Positions 1 to 6,265 of a DNA stretch of 23,844 bases are shown one piece after another. The notes below the pieces were generated by a model. It was not told the DNA's origin. It saw only the letters and a list, made by a program, of their open reading frames with translations, and did no database searches. Source of the stretch: Anaerolineaceae bacterium UBA4799 (GTDB lineage: Bacteria > Chloroflexota > Anaerolineae > Anaerolineales > Anaerolineaceae); contig DHGL01000015.1 of NCBI GenBank assembly GCA_002402725.1, forward strand, positions 26,349 to 50,192. Reading direction: 5' to 3'. A program made the position numbers and the translations under genes. Numbering within the stretch: the first letter of the stretch is position 1; each line of letters opens with the position of its first letter.

Positions 1-112
1 CCAGGTTCACCGCGAGGACGTCCTTGATATCCGTGTTGTGGATGGCGCAATCCTGTCAAAGGTATTGACCGAACCTACAAAAGAGAATAACGGAGGAATT
101 TCCGATGACTAA
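1..112 (+). CDS. xseA: Exonuclease VII large subunit, C-terminal end (partial)
   Basis: Only the last 36 or so residues are present, read in frame 2 and ending at TAA 110-112. The tail contains DIRVVDGAILSKV, which fits the C-terminal end of XseA, where a short beta segment follows the coiled coil. XseA is the catalytic subunit of exonuclease VII, which degrades single-stranded DNA in the cytoplasm. The assignment is supported mainly by the neighbour: the stop codon overlaps the xseB start by 8 bases (ATGACTAA), the usual coupled xseA-xseB arrangement. The start and the catalytic part lie outside the window. Confidence 0.8.
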   Translation, partial: QVHREDVLDIRVVDGAILSKVLTEPTKENNGGISDD

Positions 113-335
113 ATCAACATCACCACTATCTGACTTGAGCTATGAACAGGCGTTCAGCGAACTGGAAGCGATCGTCGCCGCGCTTGAAAGCGAGCAGAAA
201 CCGCTTGATGAGTCCCTGCAGCTTTACGAGCGCGGTCAGCTGCTGGTGCAGTATTGCGCCGCGCTGCTCGACCAGGCAGACCTGCGCATTCAACAGCTTA
301 ATCCCAACAAAGCAAACACGGAGGACGCTGCGTGA
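105..335 (+). CDS. xseB: Exonuclease VII small subunit
   Basis: A 76-residue protein with the XseB family pattern: LSYEQAFSELEAIVAALES, then PLDESLQLYERGQLL, and a final helix ending in LRIQQL. XseB is a small helical-hairpin protein; several copies bind the long XseA coiled coil and are needed for exonuclease VII activity on single-stranded DNA. Length matches the family (about 60-90 residues). The ATG at 105 has a clear Shine-Dalgarno GGAGGAA at 92-98 and overlaps the end of xseA, so translation is probably coupled. The downstream gene starts inside the xseB stop (GTGA), placing all three in one transcript. The last ten residues are polar and not conserved. Confidence 0.93.
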   Translation: MTKSTSPLSDLSYEQAFSELEAIVAALESEQKPLDESLQLYERGQLLVQYCAALLDQADLRIQQLNPNKANTEDAA

Positions 336-781
336 GCGTTCTGACGGGTTACCCCGAACTGATCGCCTGCATTGTGGGATGGCTGGTATCTTCCTTATTG
401 AAGATACCCACCTACTACTATGTACACCGCAGGATCAACCTGAAGCAAGCGTTCGGCACGGGCGGCATGCCCAGTTCGCATGCGGCCACGGTGACGGCGA
501 CCACGCTGGCCATCGGGTTGTTCAGCGGGTTTGACCACCCGGTGTTCGCGCTGGCGGTGGCTGTCTCAATGATCGTCATTTACGACGCTGCCGGGGTACG
601 GCGCGAAGCGGGTTACCACGCGGTCATCATCAACCGCCTGATCGATGAGTACGTGAAAGGACCTTTGATCGATCAAAAGAAATTGAAGGAGATGATCGGC
701 CACACCCCGCTGGAGGTGGTGGGCGGCGTCATATCGGGATTGTTATCTACGCTGATCCTGTGGCTCATCTGGCCGAAGTAG
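332..781 (+). CDS. Divergent PAP2 family (DUF212, YuiD-like) membrane protein
   Basis: A 149-residue membrane protein starting at GTG 332, overlapping the xseB stop by four bases (GTGA). It carries the hallmark GTGGMPSSHAATVTA, where the Ser-Ser-His segment corresponds to part of the phosphatase signature of PAP2/vanadium haloperoxidase proteins, followed by a hydrophobic helix, YDAAGVRREAG and a C-terminal helix ending in WPK. The family is known as DUF212 or divergent PAP2; its substrate is not established, though a lipid phosphatase-like role is often inferred. The match to the family pattern is good over the whole length. It is the last gene of the exonuclease VII operon; I see no obvious terminator, and the inverted-repeat cassette begins right after its stop. 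Confidence 0.88.
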   Translation: MSVLTGYPELIACIVGWLVSSLLKIPTYYYVHRRINLKQAFGTGGMPSSHAATVTATTLAIGLFSGFDHPVFALAVAVSMIVIYDAAGVRREAGYHAVIINRLIDEYVKGPLIDQKKLKEMIGHTPLEVVGGVISGLLSTLILWLIWPK

Positions 782-791
782 ACGAGCAATA

Positions 792-818
792 ACCACGAAA
801 TACACGAAATACACGAAA
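792..818. repeat. Left inverted repeat of the GxxExxY cassette
   Basis: Three tandem 9-base units: CCACGAAAT, ACACGAAAT, ACACGAAAT. The 27 bases from 792 match the reverse complement of 1240-1266 at 25 positions; the two differences are adjacent, at 801-802. The repeat starts 11 bases after the DUF212 stop codon and lies about 27 bases beyond the stop of the GxxExxY gene. Confidence 0.85.
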
Positions 819-844
819 TATACAAAAAGGGCTGCAAAAAAACC

Positions 845-1240
845 CTACATGGCGAATCTTTCAACGGCGACACGGGGAACATGACCAAAATTTACCAGTA
901 ATCCCAGGCGGTACCCTGACATTTTTAAGTAATTCATTAATTGGGCGCGATGATCGTCATTAAATTCTTTTACTGCTTTCAACTCCAGCAAAATCTTATC
1001 GTAACAAACAATATCAGCGCGAAATACCTGAGCCAATAGCTCACCTTTATAACTAATCGTAAGCTGCTTTTGACTTTGAAAAGGGATTCCCCTGAGAGAA
1101 AATTCGCGTTCGAGACATTCTTGATAGATAGGCTCAATAAAACCAGCACCAATCTCACGATACACTTCAAAGATGGCTCCTTGAATCAAGAAACTCTCGT
1201 CTTTGTATAGAATTGGTTTATTCTCCAATTTTTCCTCCAT
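845..1240 (-). CDS. GxxExxY protein (PD-(D/E)XK-like nuclease superfamily)
   Basis: A 131-residue protein with the family-naming motif in GAGFIEPIYQECLERE (G-x-x-E-x-x-Y) and, further on, RADIVCYDKILLELKAV. In the latter, the Asp of RAD and the Glu and Lys of LELK form a PD-(D/E)XK-type active site, consistent with Pfam PDDEXK_3. Biological function is unknown for the family. The gene is clearly AT-rich: 21 of 60 bases are G/C at 961-1020, against 43 of 60 at 1381-1440 in the next gene. It is flanked by inverted repeats. The right repeat ends at the ATG, leaving no Shine-Dalgarno for that start; GGAGG inside codons 1-3 would instead suit TTG at 1228. Family call is firm, the start is not, and the nuclease role is inferred. 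Confidence 0.88.
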   Translation of the reverse strand: MEEKLENKPILYKDESFLIQGAIFEVYREIGAGFIEPIYQECLEREFSLRGIPFQSQKQLTISYKGELLAQVFRADIVCYDKILLELKAVKEFNDDHRAQLMNYLKMSGYRLGLLVNFGHVPRVAVERFAM

Positions 1241-1266
1241 TTCGTGTATTTCGTGATTTTCGTGGT
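1240..1266. repeat. Right inverted repeat of the GxxExxY cassette
   Basis: Reverse-complement partner of 792-818 with 25 of 27 bases matching. In reverse orientation it reads CCACGAAAA, TCACGAAAT, ACACGAAAT, the same 9-base period as the left copy. It abuts the annotated ATG of the GxxExxY gene and starts nine bases before herA ends on the opposite side. AATAA occurs just outside both repeats (788-792 and 1268-1272), which could be a target duplication or chance in AT-rich DNA. Confidence 0.85.
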
Positions 1267-1274
1267 GAATAAAC

Positions 1275-3023
1275 TCAATATCCCAATTCTTTCATAGCCT
1301 GTGAATCACCTGGCCAAACATTCTTTCCGAATAGCTCTTTCCAGAATTGCTCGTCATAGCGGCGGGAGCGGACGAGGATGGGCATGGGCACGCCCCAGCC
1401 CAGCAGTAGCACTTCCTCCTTGGGCTGCAGGCGCGCCAGCATGCCGCGTAGCGCATCGCGACCGGCCAGGCCGGAGAGCACCGCGGCGATATCGCTTTCA
1501 TCTCCCAGCCAGCCGGAGACGCGCGTACCCAGCTGCGACATCACCTCGTCGTAGATCTGCGAGGGGCGCTGGTCGATGATGAGCAATGTAACGTAATATT
1601 TGCGCATTTCGCGCGCGATGGTGCTGAAAGTGGTCTGCGAGGCCATCTCGCGGTTGAGTATCTTGTGCGCTTCCTCCACAGCGATCACCAGCGGGCGCGG
1701 CTCGTTCTGCCCGCTGCTGCGGAAATCGTTGGTCATGCGTTCCCAGGATTCGCGGATCTTGCGCGTCAGCAGGTTGGAAACCAGCAGGTAATCAAGATCT
1801 TGCTCATTCTTCCCAAAAGAAAGCACCACGTGCTTGCCGGCCTTCAGTGTGTCAATGATGTTATTGAGCGAGTTGATATTGCCCTTGTCCGCCGGGTTGC
1901 GCTCGATGATGTAAGGGCAATTGAAGACGTTACGCAGTTTGTTGTGCAGTCCTTCCGCCGCTGCCACGTTCACCCCCTCCTGGTTGGCCCAATAAGCCAC
2001 GCTGCCGGGGGCGGGAACCTTCTTGCCGTCTTCATCTGTGGTCATCGCGCCGTTGGCCATGTTCTTAAATTCGGTATACCATCTCTCGTGACCGAATGTG
2101 TGCACCAGCGCTTCAAGGGTGGTGGAGGTGGTCTCTTTGAGGTTCAGCTCGCGGGTCAGCAGCTCAATATCCTCTGGCTGGATGTCGGATTCGTAGATTT
2201 CGAGGTGCAGGTCAGGGGTATGGTTGCGGATGGTTGTCCCGCGCCCCAACCCGACCACCCTGACGCGCTCCGCGAACTTCTCTTTGAGCCCGGGAACGGA
2301 TTGACCGGTATCAGAGGAAGTGTCATTGAAACCGTATTCGTTGTGCATGTCCAGCACCAGCACCGAGGCGGCGTTGTGCTGAATGAGACCGGCCAGGATG
2401 ATGCGCGTGAGGAAGGACTTGCCGGTGCCGGTAGCGCCGAAAATGCCCGAGCTGCGCTGCACGAACTTATCCAGGTTGATACACACCGGGTGGTCCTGTT
2501 CGCGCGTGCGCCCGATAACGAAGAACCCCTTGGATTCCGGATTGCCAAAGATCTCAGCCACATCGCCGGCGGATGCCAGCCTGGCGACTGCGTGGTGCGA
2601 GGGCACGGTTTTGATGGGCAGCGGGCGGGGGGCGTTTTCACCCTGATGCTCGCGCGACCAGCTTTCGTATGCAGCGGAACCGGGTTCAGGTCCACGCTCC
2701 AGCATCAAGGCGGGCATTACTTCAAGGTTGGTGTAGAGCGTCTGGCTGGCTAGCAGGCGGGTAGCGGGCTGTGCCAGGCGCACGGCGTTCTGCAATTCAG
2801 CGTAACGCGGGTCAAGTGCGCCCAGCTGCAGGTCGGTGACCAGGCCATAGAATTGCCAGTCACCGCTTTCGATTACCACGAAACCGCCTTCCTGCACTTC
2901 CTGTGCGGGCAGGGTAAGGCGGACGAAGAGGTTGGCTTTGAGACCGCCGCCGACCACGTAGCCAATAGGGTGGTGTTCGGGGTCCGAGGGGGTAAGTATG
3001 GGGTTTAGGTCAGCTGGTGTCAT
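1275..3023 (-). CDS. herA: HerA-type ATP-binding protein (DUF87, HAS barrel)
   Basis: A 582-residue ATPase of the HerA/FtsK superfamily. The N-terminal ~110 residues (PIGYVVGGGLKANLFVRL, then FYGLVTDLQLG) look like a HAS barrel, the small beta domain typical of HerA. Walker A is GATGTGKS at residues 196-203 and Walker B is LVIAVEEAH at about 445-453, followed by IIDQRPSQI, a usual HerA segment. HerA forms a hexameric DNA translocase that works with the nuclease NurA in end resection, best known in archaea. Here nurA lies two genes upstream on the same strand, which supports the assignment. It starts 13 bases after the middle gene's stop. Length is somewhat above archaeal HerA (about 500); the extra residues are mainly between the barrel and the P-loop. 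Confidence 0.88.
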   Translation of the reverse strand: MTPADLNPILTPSDPEHHPIGYVVGGGLKANLFVRLTLPAQEVQEGGFVVIESGDWQFYGLVTDLQLGALDPRYAELQNAVRLAQPATRLLASQTLYTNLEVMPALMLERGPEPGSAAYESWSREHQGENAPRPLPIKTVPSHHAVARLASAGDVAEIFGNPESKGFFVIGRTREQDHPVCINLDKFVQRSSGIFGATGTGKSFLTRIILAGLIQHNAASVLVLDMHNEYGFNDTSSDTGQSVPGLKEKFAERVRVVGLGRGTTIRNHTPDLHLEIYESDIQPEDIELLTRELNLKETTSTTLEALVHTFGHERWYTEFKNMANGAMTTDEDGKKVPAPGSVAYWANQEGVNVAAAEGLHNKLRNVFNCPYIIERNPADKGNINSLNNIIDTLKAGKHVVLSFGKNEQDLDYLLVSNLLTRKIRESWERMTNDFRSSGQNEPRPLVIAVEEAHKILNREMASQTTFSTIAREMRKYYVTLLIIDQRPSQIYDEVMSQLGTRVSGWLGDESDIAAVLSGLAGRDALRGMLARLQPKEEVLLLGWGVPMPILVRSRRYDEQFWKELFGKNVWPGDSQAMKELGY

Positions 3024-3036
3024 TTTTGCTCGCTCT

Positions 3037-3639
3037 CTAATCCATCACCGCGGAGACAGCGGTCAGGACATCCATCATTTGCGGGTAATCGTCTTTAAGC
3101 AGGGCGATGACCTCGTTCAAGCAGCGGTCGCGCCAACCCTCGGGGTCGGGGTGATGCGTCAGGCTGAACACCTGCCCGAGGTGGGCGGTCACCAGGTCAG
3201 CGGCGGGTATCTCCTGGTTGCGCAGCAAGCCGCGCAGGTAACCCAGCCTGCCAGTGCCGGTGAAGCGCAGGATGTCTTCTTCGCCGCAGGGGTAAATCTC
3301 GTCCAGCGTCAGCGGCGGGCGGGGGACGCGGGTGTGTGAGACCCTGCCGGCGCTATCCTCCCAGCCGATGAACACCAGGCTGATCTCGATGGGCAGGTTA
3401 CGGTTTTGGCGGTTGTCTTCGAGCACTTCCTCAGATACATCCGCGCTGACCAGTTGACGCACCAAACCGTCGTCATCGATGTGAATGTCGTGCACCAGCC
3501 CGTATATGCGCGTGCCGTCGCTCAACGGGATGAGCACCATTTCCCCAAAGGCGGGAGTGCCAGCCTGGCTGACGCGGCAGCCCATAACGCAGCCACTGGT
3601 GTTGGCTCGCAGTAAACGTCCGATTGATATCGCTTTCAT
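3037..3639 (-). CDS. HAS-barrel-like accessory protein between NurA and HerA
   Basis: A 200-residue protein I cannot name. Its first 60 or so residues, SIGRLLRANTSGCVMGCRV, then GEMVLIPLSDGTRIYGLVHDI, resemble the small beta-barrel (HAS barrel) at the start of HerA: a gly/leu-rich opening, a central strand ending in a large hydrophobic run, and a YGLV-type strand. The remainder is mixed helix and strand (PRPPLTLDEIYPCG, then a helical tail) with no P-loop or nuclease motif. Its start overlaps the nurA stop by four bases (ATGA) and herA begins 13 bases after its stop, so it is made with both. A reasonable inference is an adaptor or regulator of the HerA-NurA complex; no direct evidence is available. 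Confidence 0.75.
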   Translation of the reverse strand: MKAISIGRLLRANTSGCVMGCRVSQAGTPAFGEMVLIPLSDGTRIYGLVHDIHIDDDGLVRQLVSADVSEEVLEDNRQNRNLPIEISLVFIGWEDSAGRVSHTRVPRPPLTLDEIYPCGEEDILRFTGTGRLGYLRGLLRNQEIPAADLVTAHLGQVFSLTHHPDPEGWRDRCLNEVIALLKDDYPQMMDVLTAVSAVMD

Positions 3640-4787
3640 TTGTTAATCCTCGTTCTTCCTGGATGGTCTTTATGCACCTGTTTTTCAGACCTGCTGCCAG
3701 GTTTGATGCCCTGACGCGCAAGTTCTGTTTCGATCATAGCGGTTAGCTGCTGATGGTCGGTCAGCTTCACCACCGCGATTTCGTGTGCGCGGATGAGCGG
3801 GTAGGGGTAAGGCACCTGTCCGCTCTGGGTGGATTGTTCCACCAGCGTGGCGTGCAGGATTTGCACGGATTGCGCATCCTCTGCCACCCACAGAGGAATT
3901 TCCACGCGGGCGAAGGCCGGGTGCGCTGCGCTGCCGACGTTAAGATAAAAGAAGTGCAGTGCCTTGCGCTCTTTGTACTCATCAGCTGAGCGTGACTGCA
4001 GGCGGAATACCGCCGAGCGCTCTCCGGGCCGCAGGATATCGGAAAAGAGGGCGGTATCGGTGAGTCCGCTGATGGCCGCTTGGCTGCCCTCACCGCCGAG
4101 GGTGAGCAGTCTGACCACCAGGTCAGCGCGCGGGCGGCTCACGTAACCGGCGGTGATCACATTGGCTTGCGCCAGGTCTTCAAGCGCGCGTAGGTATTCC
4201 GCGAATTTATCTTTAAATGCGGCTTCAGTGCGCGGTTCGTGGTACAACTCAAGCGGTCCGTCGGTGAGGGTGATGACAGGCGGAGTCACGTGCTGCGCCA
4301 GTGCTGCCAGGGTACGGCGTTCCTGCACATCGCGCAGTAGCGCCACCAGATCCTCTGATGCCATGCCTCCGGGGGTGTACAGTTCATCTCCAAACAAAAG
4401 GTGTGATTCTGTATTTTCTACCGGCACATGACCGCTGTGCGGCTGGATGCAGAATACGCCGATATTGATCAACCCATAGAGCGCGGAATCATGCGGATCG
4501 GGGTTGATTTGTGAACCGTCTGCTGCGAATATCGTGCTGGCGGGGGCGGGCAGCGCGCATGGAAAGCGCGCGTTAAGCGCTTCAGTCACCGGCACGGCGC
4601 AGCGCAGACCTTTGGTTTTCGCCGCGGCTTCTTCCACCTGGCGCTGCAATGCGATAAGGTCATCGGCGCGCTCTTTTAATTGCGAGGACAACTGCTCAAG
4701 GGTGTGACGCATTTCGTCTGCGCGGGATAATGCGTCCCTGCCCATGTTGCGTATCTGCTGGTTGAGTTTGAGGTAATTAACCGGCAT
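3636..4787 (-). CDS. nurA: NurA-domain 5'-3' nuclease
   Basis: A 383-residue protein with the NurA start-of-domain motif IFAADGSQINPD, in which the Asp is the metal-binding catalytic residue in characterised NurA proteins; further on VITLTDGPLEL supplies a second conserved Asp region. A helical N-terminal ~60 residues (ALSRADEMRHTLEQLSSQL) probably forms a coiled coil. NurA nucleases resect DNA ends together with the HerA ATPase. Gene order nurA, small HAS-barrel protein, herA with overlap or 13-base spacing indicates one operon. Start at ATG 4787 is preceded by AAGGGG with a short gap and by a plausible promoter. The family is well known in archaea and occurs in some bacteria such as Deinococcus and Chloroflexota. 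Confidence 0.87.
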   Translation of the reverse strand: MPVNYLKLNQQIRNMGRDALSRADEMRHTLEQLSSQLKERADDLIALQRQVEEAAAKTKGLRCAVPVTEALNARFPCALPAPASTIFAADGSQINPDPHDSALYGLINIGVFCIQPHSGHVPVENTESHLLFGDELYTPGGMASEDLVALLRDVQERRTLAALAQHVTPPVITLTDGPLELYHEPRTEAAFKDKFAEYLRALEDLAQANVITAGYVSRPRADLVVRLLTLGGEGSQAAISGLTDTALFSDILRPGERSAVFRLQSRSADEYKERKALHFFYLNVGSAAHPAFARVEIPLWVAEDAQSVQILHATLVEQSTQSGQVPYPYPLIRAHEIAVVKLTDHQQLTAMIETELARQGIKPGSRSEKQVHKDHPGRTRINK

Positions 4788-4819
4788 GGAACCCCTTTAT
4801 TTATCGAACATTTGTTTGA

Positions 4820-4848
4820 ATTATACATAAATCGATCAACTCGGGCAA
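4820..4848 (-). promoter_or_regulatory. nurA: Probable promoter of the nurA operon
   Basis: On the minus strand, TTGCCC (4848-4843) and TATAAT (4825-4820) are separated by exactly 17 bases. Transcription would start near 4813, giving a leader of about 26 bases before the nurA ATG at 4787. Confidence 0.6.
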
Positions 4849-4961
4849 GCGGTTGGGAGGACAAGAATGTGAGGACAAGAATCTTAACACCGTGAATAAT
4901 ATTGGAGTAATGTCAGTGAAATTAATGGTATACAGCAATGCCTGATTCTCCAAAGTGGATG

Positions 4962-4967
4962 TATAAT
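4962..4967 (+). promoter_or_regulatory. mntP: Candidate -10 box for mntP
   Basis: A perfect TATAAT lies 23 bases before the mntP ATG, but the -35 region (around 4938-4944) does not resemble TTGACA. The 4788-4990 gap between divergent nurA and mntP shows no recognisable yybP-ykoY manganese riboswitch by eye, and no strong Shine-Dalgarno precedes mntP. Confidence 0.45.
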
Positions 4968-4990
4968 CCGGCTTTTGGGAAATACTCTGC

Positions 4991-5554
4991 ATGGGAACCT
5001 GGGAAATCCTCCTGATAGCACTGGGACTGGCGATGGACTGCTTCGCGGTCTCGCTGGGCATTGGCACCAACGGAATAAAGAAAACCGCGCGCATGGTGCT
5101 GCGGCTGGCATTTCATTTCGGTCTTTTCCAGGGCGGCATGACGTTTATCGGCTGGCTGGCCGGCCGCCAGGTTGCCAGCCTCATTTCCAGTTTTGACCAC
5201 TGGGTGGCCTTCCTGTTGCTGTTGTGGGTGGGCGGCAGGATGGTTATAGGCAGTTTTAAGCAGGAAGAAAAATGCCAGAAAAGCGATCCTACCAGGGGCG
5301 GGACACTGGTGATGCTTTCCATTGCCACCAGCATCGACGCTCTGGCGGTAGGGCTGAGCCTGGCGCTCGTTGATGGCTCCATCCTGGTTAGCAGTTCCAT
5401 CGTTGGCGTGACCTCCTTTATCCTCTCTGTAGCTGGTTACCTGCTTGGTGATAAACTGGGTTGTCGTTTTGGTAAGCGCATGGAATTATTGGGAGGGTTG
5501 TTACTGATCGGGATAGGTATCAGGGTGCTGCTGGGCCACCTGCTGGGAGGGTAA
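4991..5554 (+). CDS. mntP: Manganese efflux pump MntP
   Basis: A 187-residue inner-membrane protein with six hydrophobic segments. It contains the two internal-repeat signatures of MntP: LAMDCFAVSLGIG near residue 16 and ATSIDALAVGLSL in the second half, each with the conserved Asp in the membrane. MntP exports Mn(II) and protects cells from manganese excess. Length matches the family. It is a single gene, with its own likely promoter and a new promoter starting right after its stop for the next gene. No manganese riboswitch is visible upstream, so regulation is unclear. The call is firm. Confidence 0.93.
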   Translation: MGTWEILLIALGLAMDCFAVSLGIGTNGIKKTARMVLRLAFHFGLFQGGMTFIGWLAGRQVASLISSFDHWVAFLLLLWVGGRMVIGSFKQEEKCQKSDPTRGGTLVMLSIATSIDALAVGLSLALVDGSILVSSSIVGVTSFILSVAGYLLGDKLGCRFGKRMELLGGLLLIGIGIRVLLGHLLGG

Positions 5555-5561
5555 GCAATTC

Positions 5562-5590
5562 TTGACCGACCCCAATGATGGGACTATAAT
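5562..5590 (+). promoter_or_regulatory. Consensus-like sigma-70 promoter for the FmdB gene
   Basis: TTGACC at 5562-5567, a 17-base spacer and TATAAT at 5585-5590. This is the best promoter match in the window. It begins 8 bases after mntP ends and gives a leader of about 36 bases with Shine-Dalgarno GAGGTGAT at 5621-5628. Confidence 0.75.
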
Positions 5591-5632
5591 GTTTCACATT
5601 ATTGCTACAAGCAGGAAACAGAGGTGATTTAA

Positions 5633-5953
5633 ATGCCGGTATATACATATCGGTGCGAAAACTGCGGCATTCAATTTGACCAGACTCAAAAATTTTCCGA
5701 CCCGGTACTAACACGCTGCCCCGAGTGCGGAAAGAAGAGTTTGAAAAAGGTCTATACCCCGGTGGGGATCGTGTTCAAGGGGTCGGGTTTTTACGCCACT
5801 GATCACCGCTCACCATCAGGCGTGACGCATAGTTCCAGCACGAAACACGAAGAAGCAAAGAGCAACGAAAAAGTGGAAGCCAAAACTGAAACCAAAACAG
5901 AAAAAAGCAGCACCGCTGAATCCACCAGTAGTCATGGTGGCGACAAAGCCTGA
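5633..5953 (+). CDS. FmdB-family zinc ribbon protein
   Basis: A 106-residue protein with an N-terminal zinc ribbon: C8-x2-C11 in YRCENCG and C29-x2-C32 in RCPECGKKSL, followed by the typical VYTPVGIVFKGSGFYATD. The family is named after FmdB, a putative regulator in formamide/acetamide operons; its actual role is not settled. After residue 65 the sequence is low-complexity and rich in Lys, Glu, Thr and Ser, probably disordered, as is common in these proteins. A consensus-like promoter and a good Shine-Dalgarno (GAGGTGAT) support the ATG at 5633. It lies alone ahead of a 155-base gap. Confidence 0.92.
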   Translation: MPVYTYRCENCGIQFDQTQKFSDPVLTRCPECGKKSLKKVYTPVGIVFKGSGFYATDHRSPSGVTHSSSTKHEEAKSNEKVEAKTETKTEKSSTAESTSSHGGDKA

Positions 5954-6030
5954 ACCCCTCCCATTTTGATGACCAGTAAGCCAAGAAGTTTTTCGCCGGG
6001 TTACGGATTGTATTTGATTGAAAAGACGCG

Positions 6031-6068
6031 TGATAGGATTTGCTAGGGCGTTGATAGGATTTGATAGG
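6031..6068. repeat. Direct repeats TGATAGGATTTG
   Basis: TGATAGGATTTG occurs at 6031-6042 and again at 6052-6063, 21 bases apart (two helical turns), and a partial third copy TGATAGG follows at 6062-6068. The repeats lie 41 bases upstream of the 49-aa membrane protein gene, in the gap after the FmdB gene. The spacing suits a protein-binding site, but no promoter could be placed confidently beside it. Confidence 0.55.
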
Positions 6069-6108
6069 TTGCGGAACCTAAACTCACTTTCATATTGCGA
6101 GGTATACC

Positions 6109-6258
6109 ATGGTAAAAACCAATAAACAGGCGAACGCATCAAAGCGGACGAAAACTTCATCCAGTCAGCGCAAGGTGCGCGCGCAACAGATAATCCTCGC
6201 GGTGATCGGTATTGTGGTGATCATTTCCATGATACTGGCACTAACCTTGAATTATTAG
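6109..6258 (+). CDS. Small single-pass membrane protein (49 aa)
   Basis: A 49-residue frame of unknown family. The first 25 residues are strongly basic and polar (TNKQANASKRTKTSSSQRK), followed by one hydrophobic helix, QIILAVIGIVVIISMILALTL, and a two-residue tail, so it should insert with the basic end inside. Evidence that it is a gene: GAGG at 6099-6102 sits six bases before the ATG, the composition is that of a real membrane segment, and its stop is followed after seven bases by the next ATG, preceded by its own GAGGAAAA. It is likely cotranscribed with the DUF4173 membrane protein. Function cannot be assigned; it resembles small Sec- or Tat-type helper proteins only in shape. Confidence 0.7.
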   Translation: MVKTNKQANASKRTKTSSSQRKVRAQQIILAVIGIVVIISMILALTLNY

Positions 6259-6265
6259 AGGAAAA

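Noticed and set aside
1301..1579. Long frames on the + strand across herA and nurA (for example 1665-2753)
   Set aside because: They lie antisense to well-supported genes with clear motifs and are the expected by-product of GC-rich codon use.
4788..4990. A yybP-ykoY manganese riboswitch before mntP
   Set aside because: The conserved core sequence of that riboswitch could not be found, and the candidate -10 box leaves a leader of under 25 bases.
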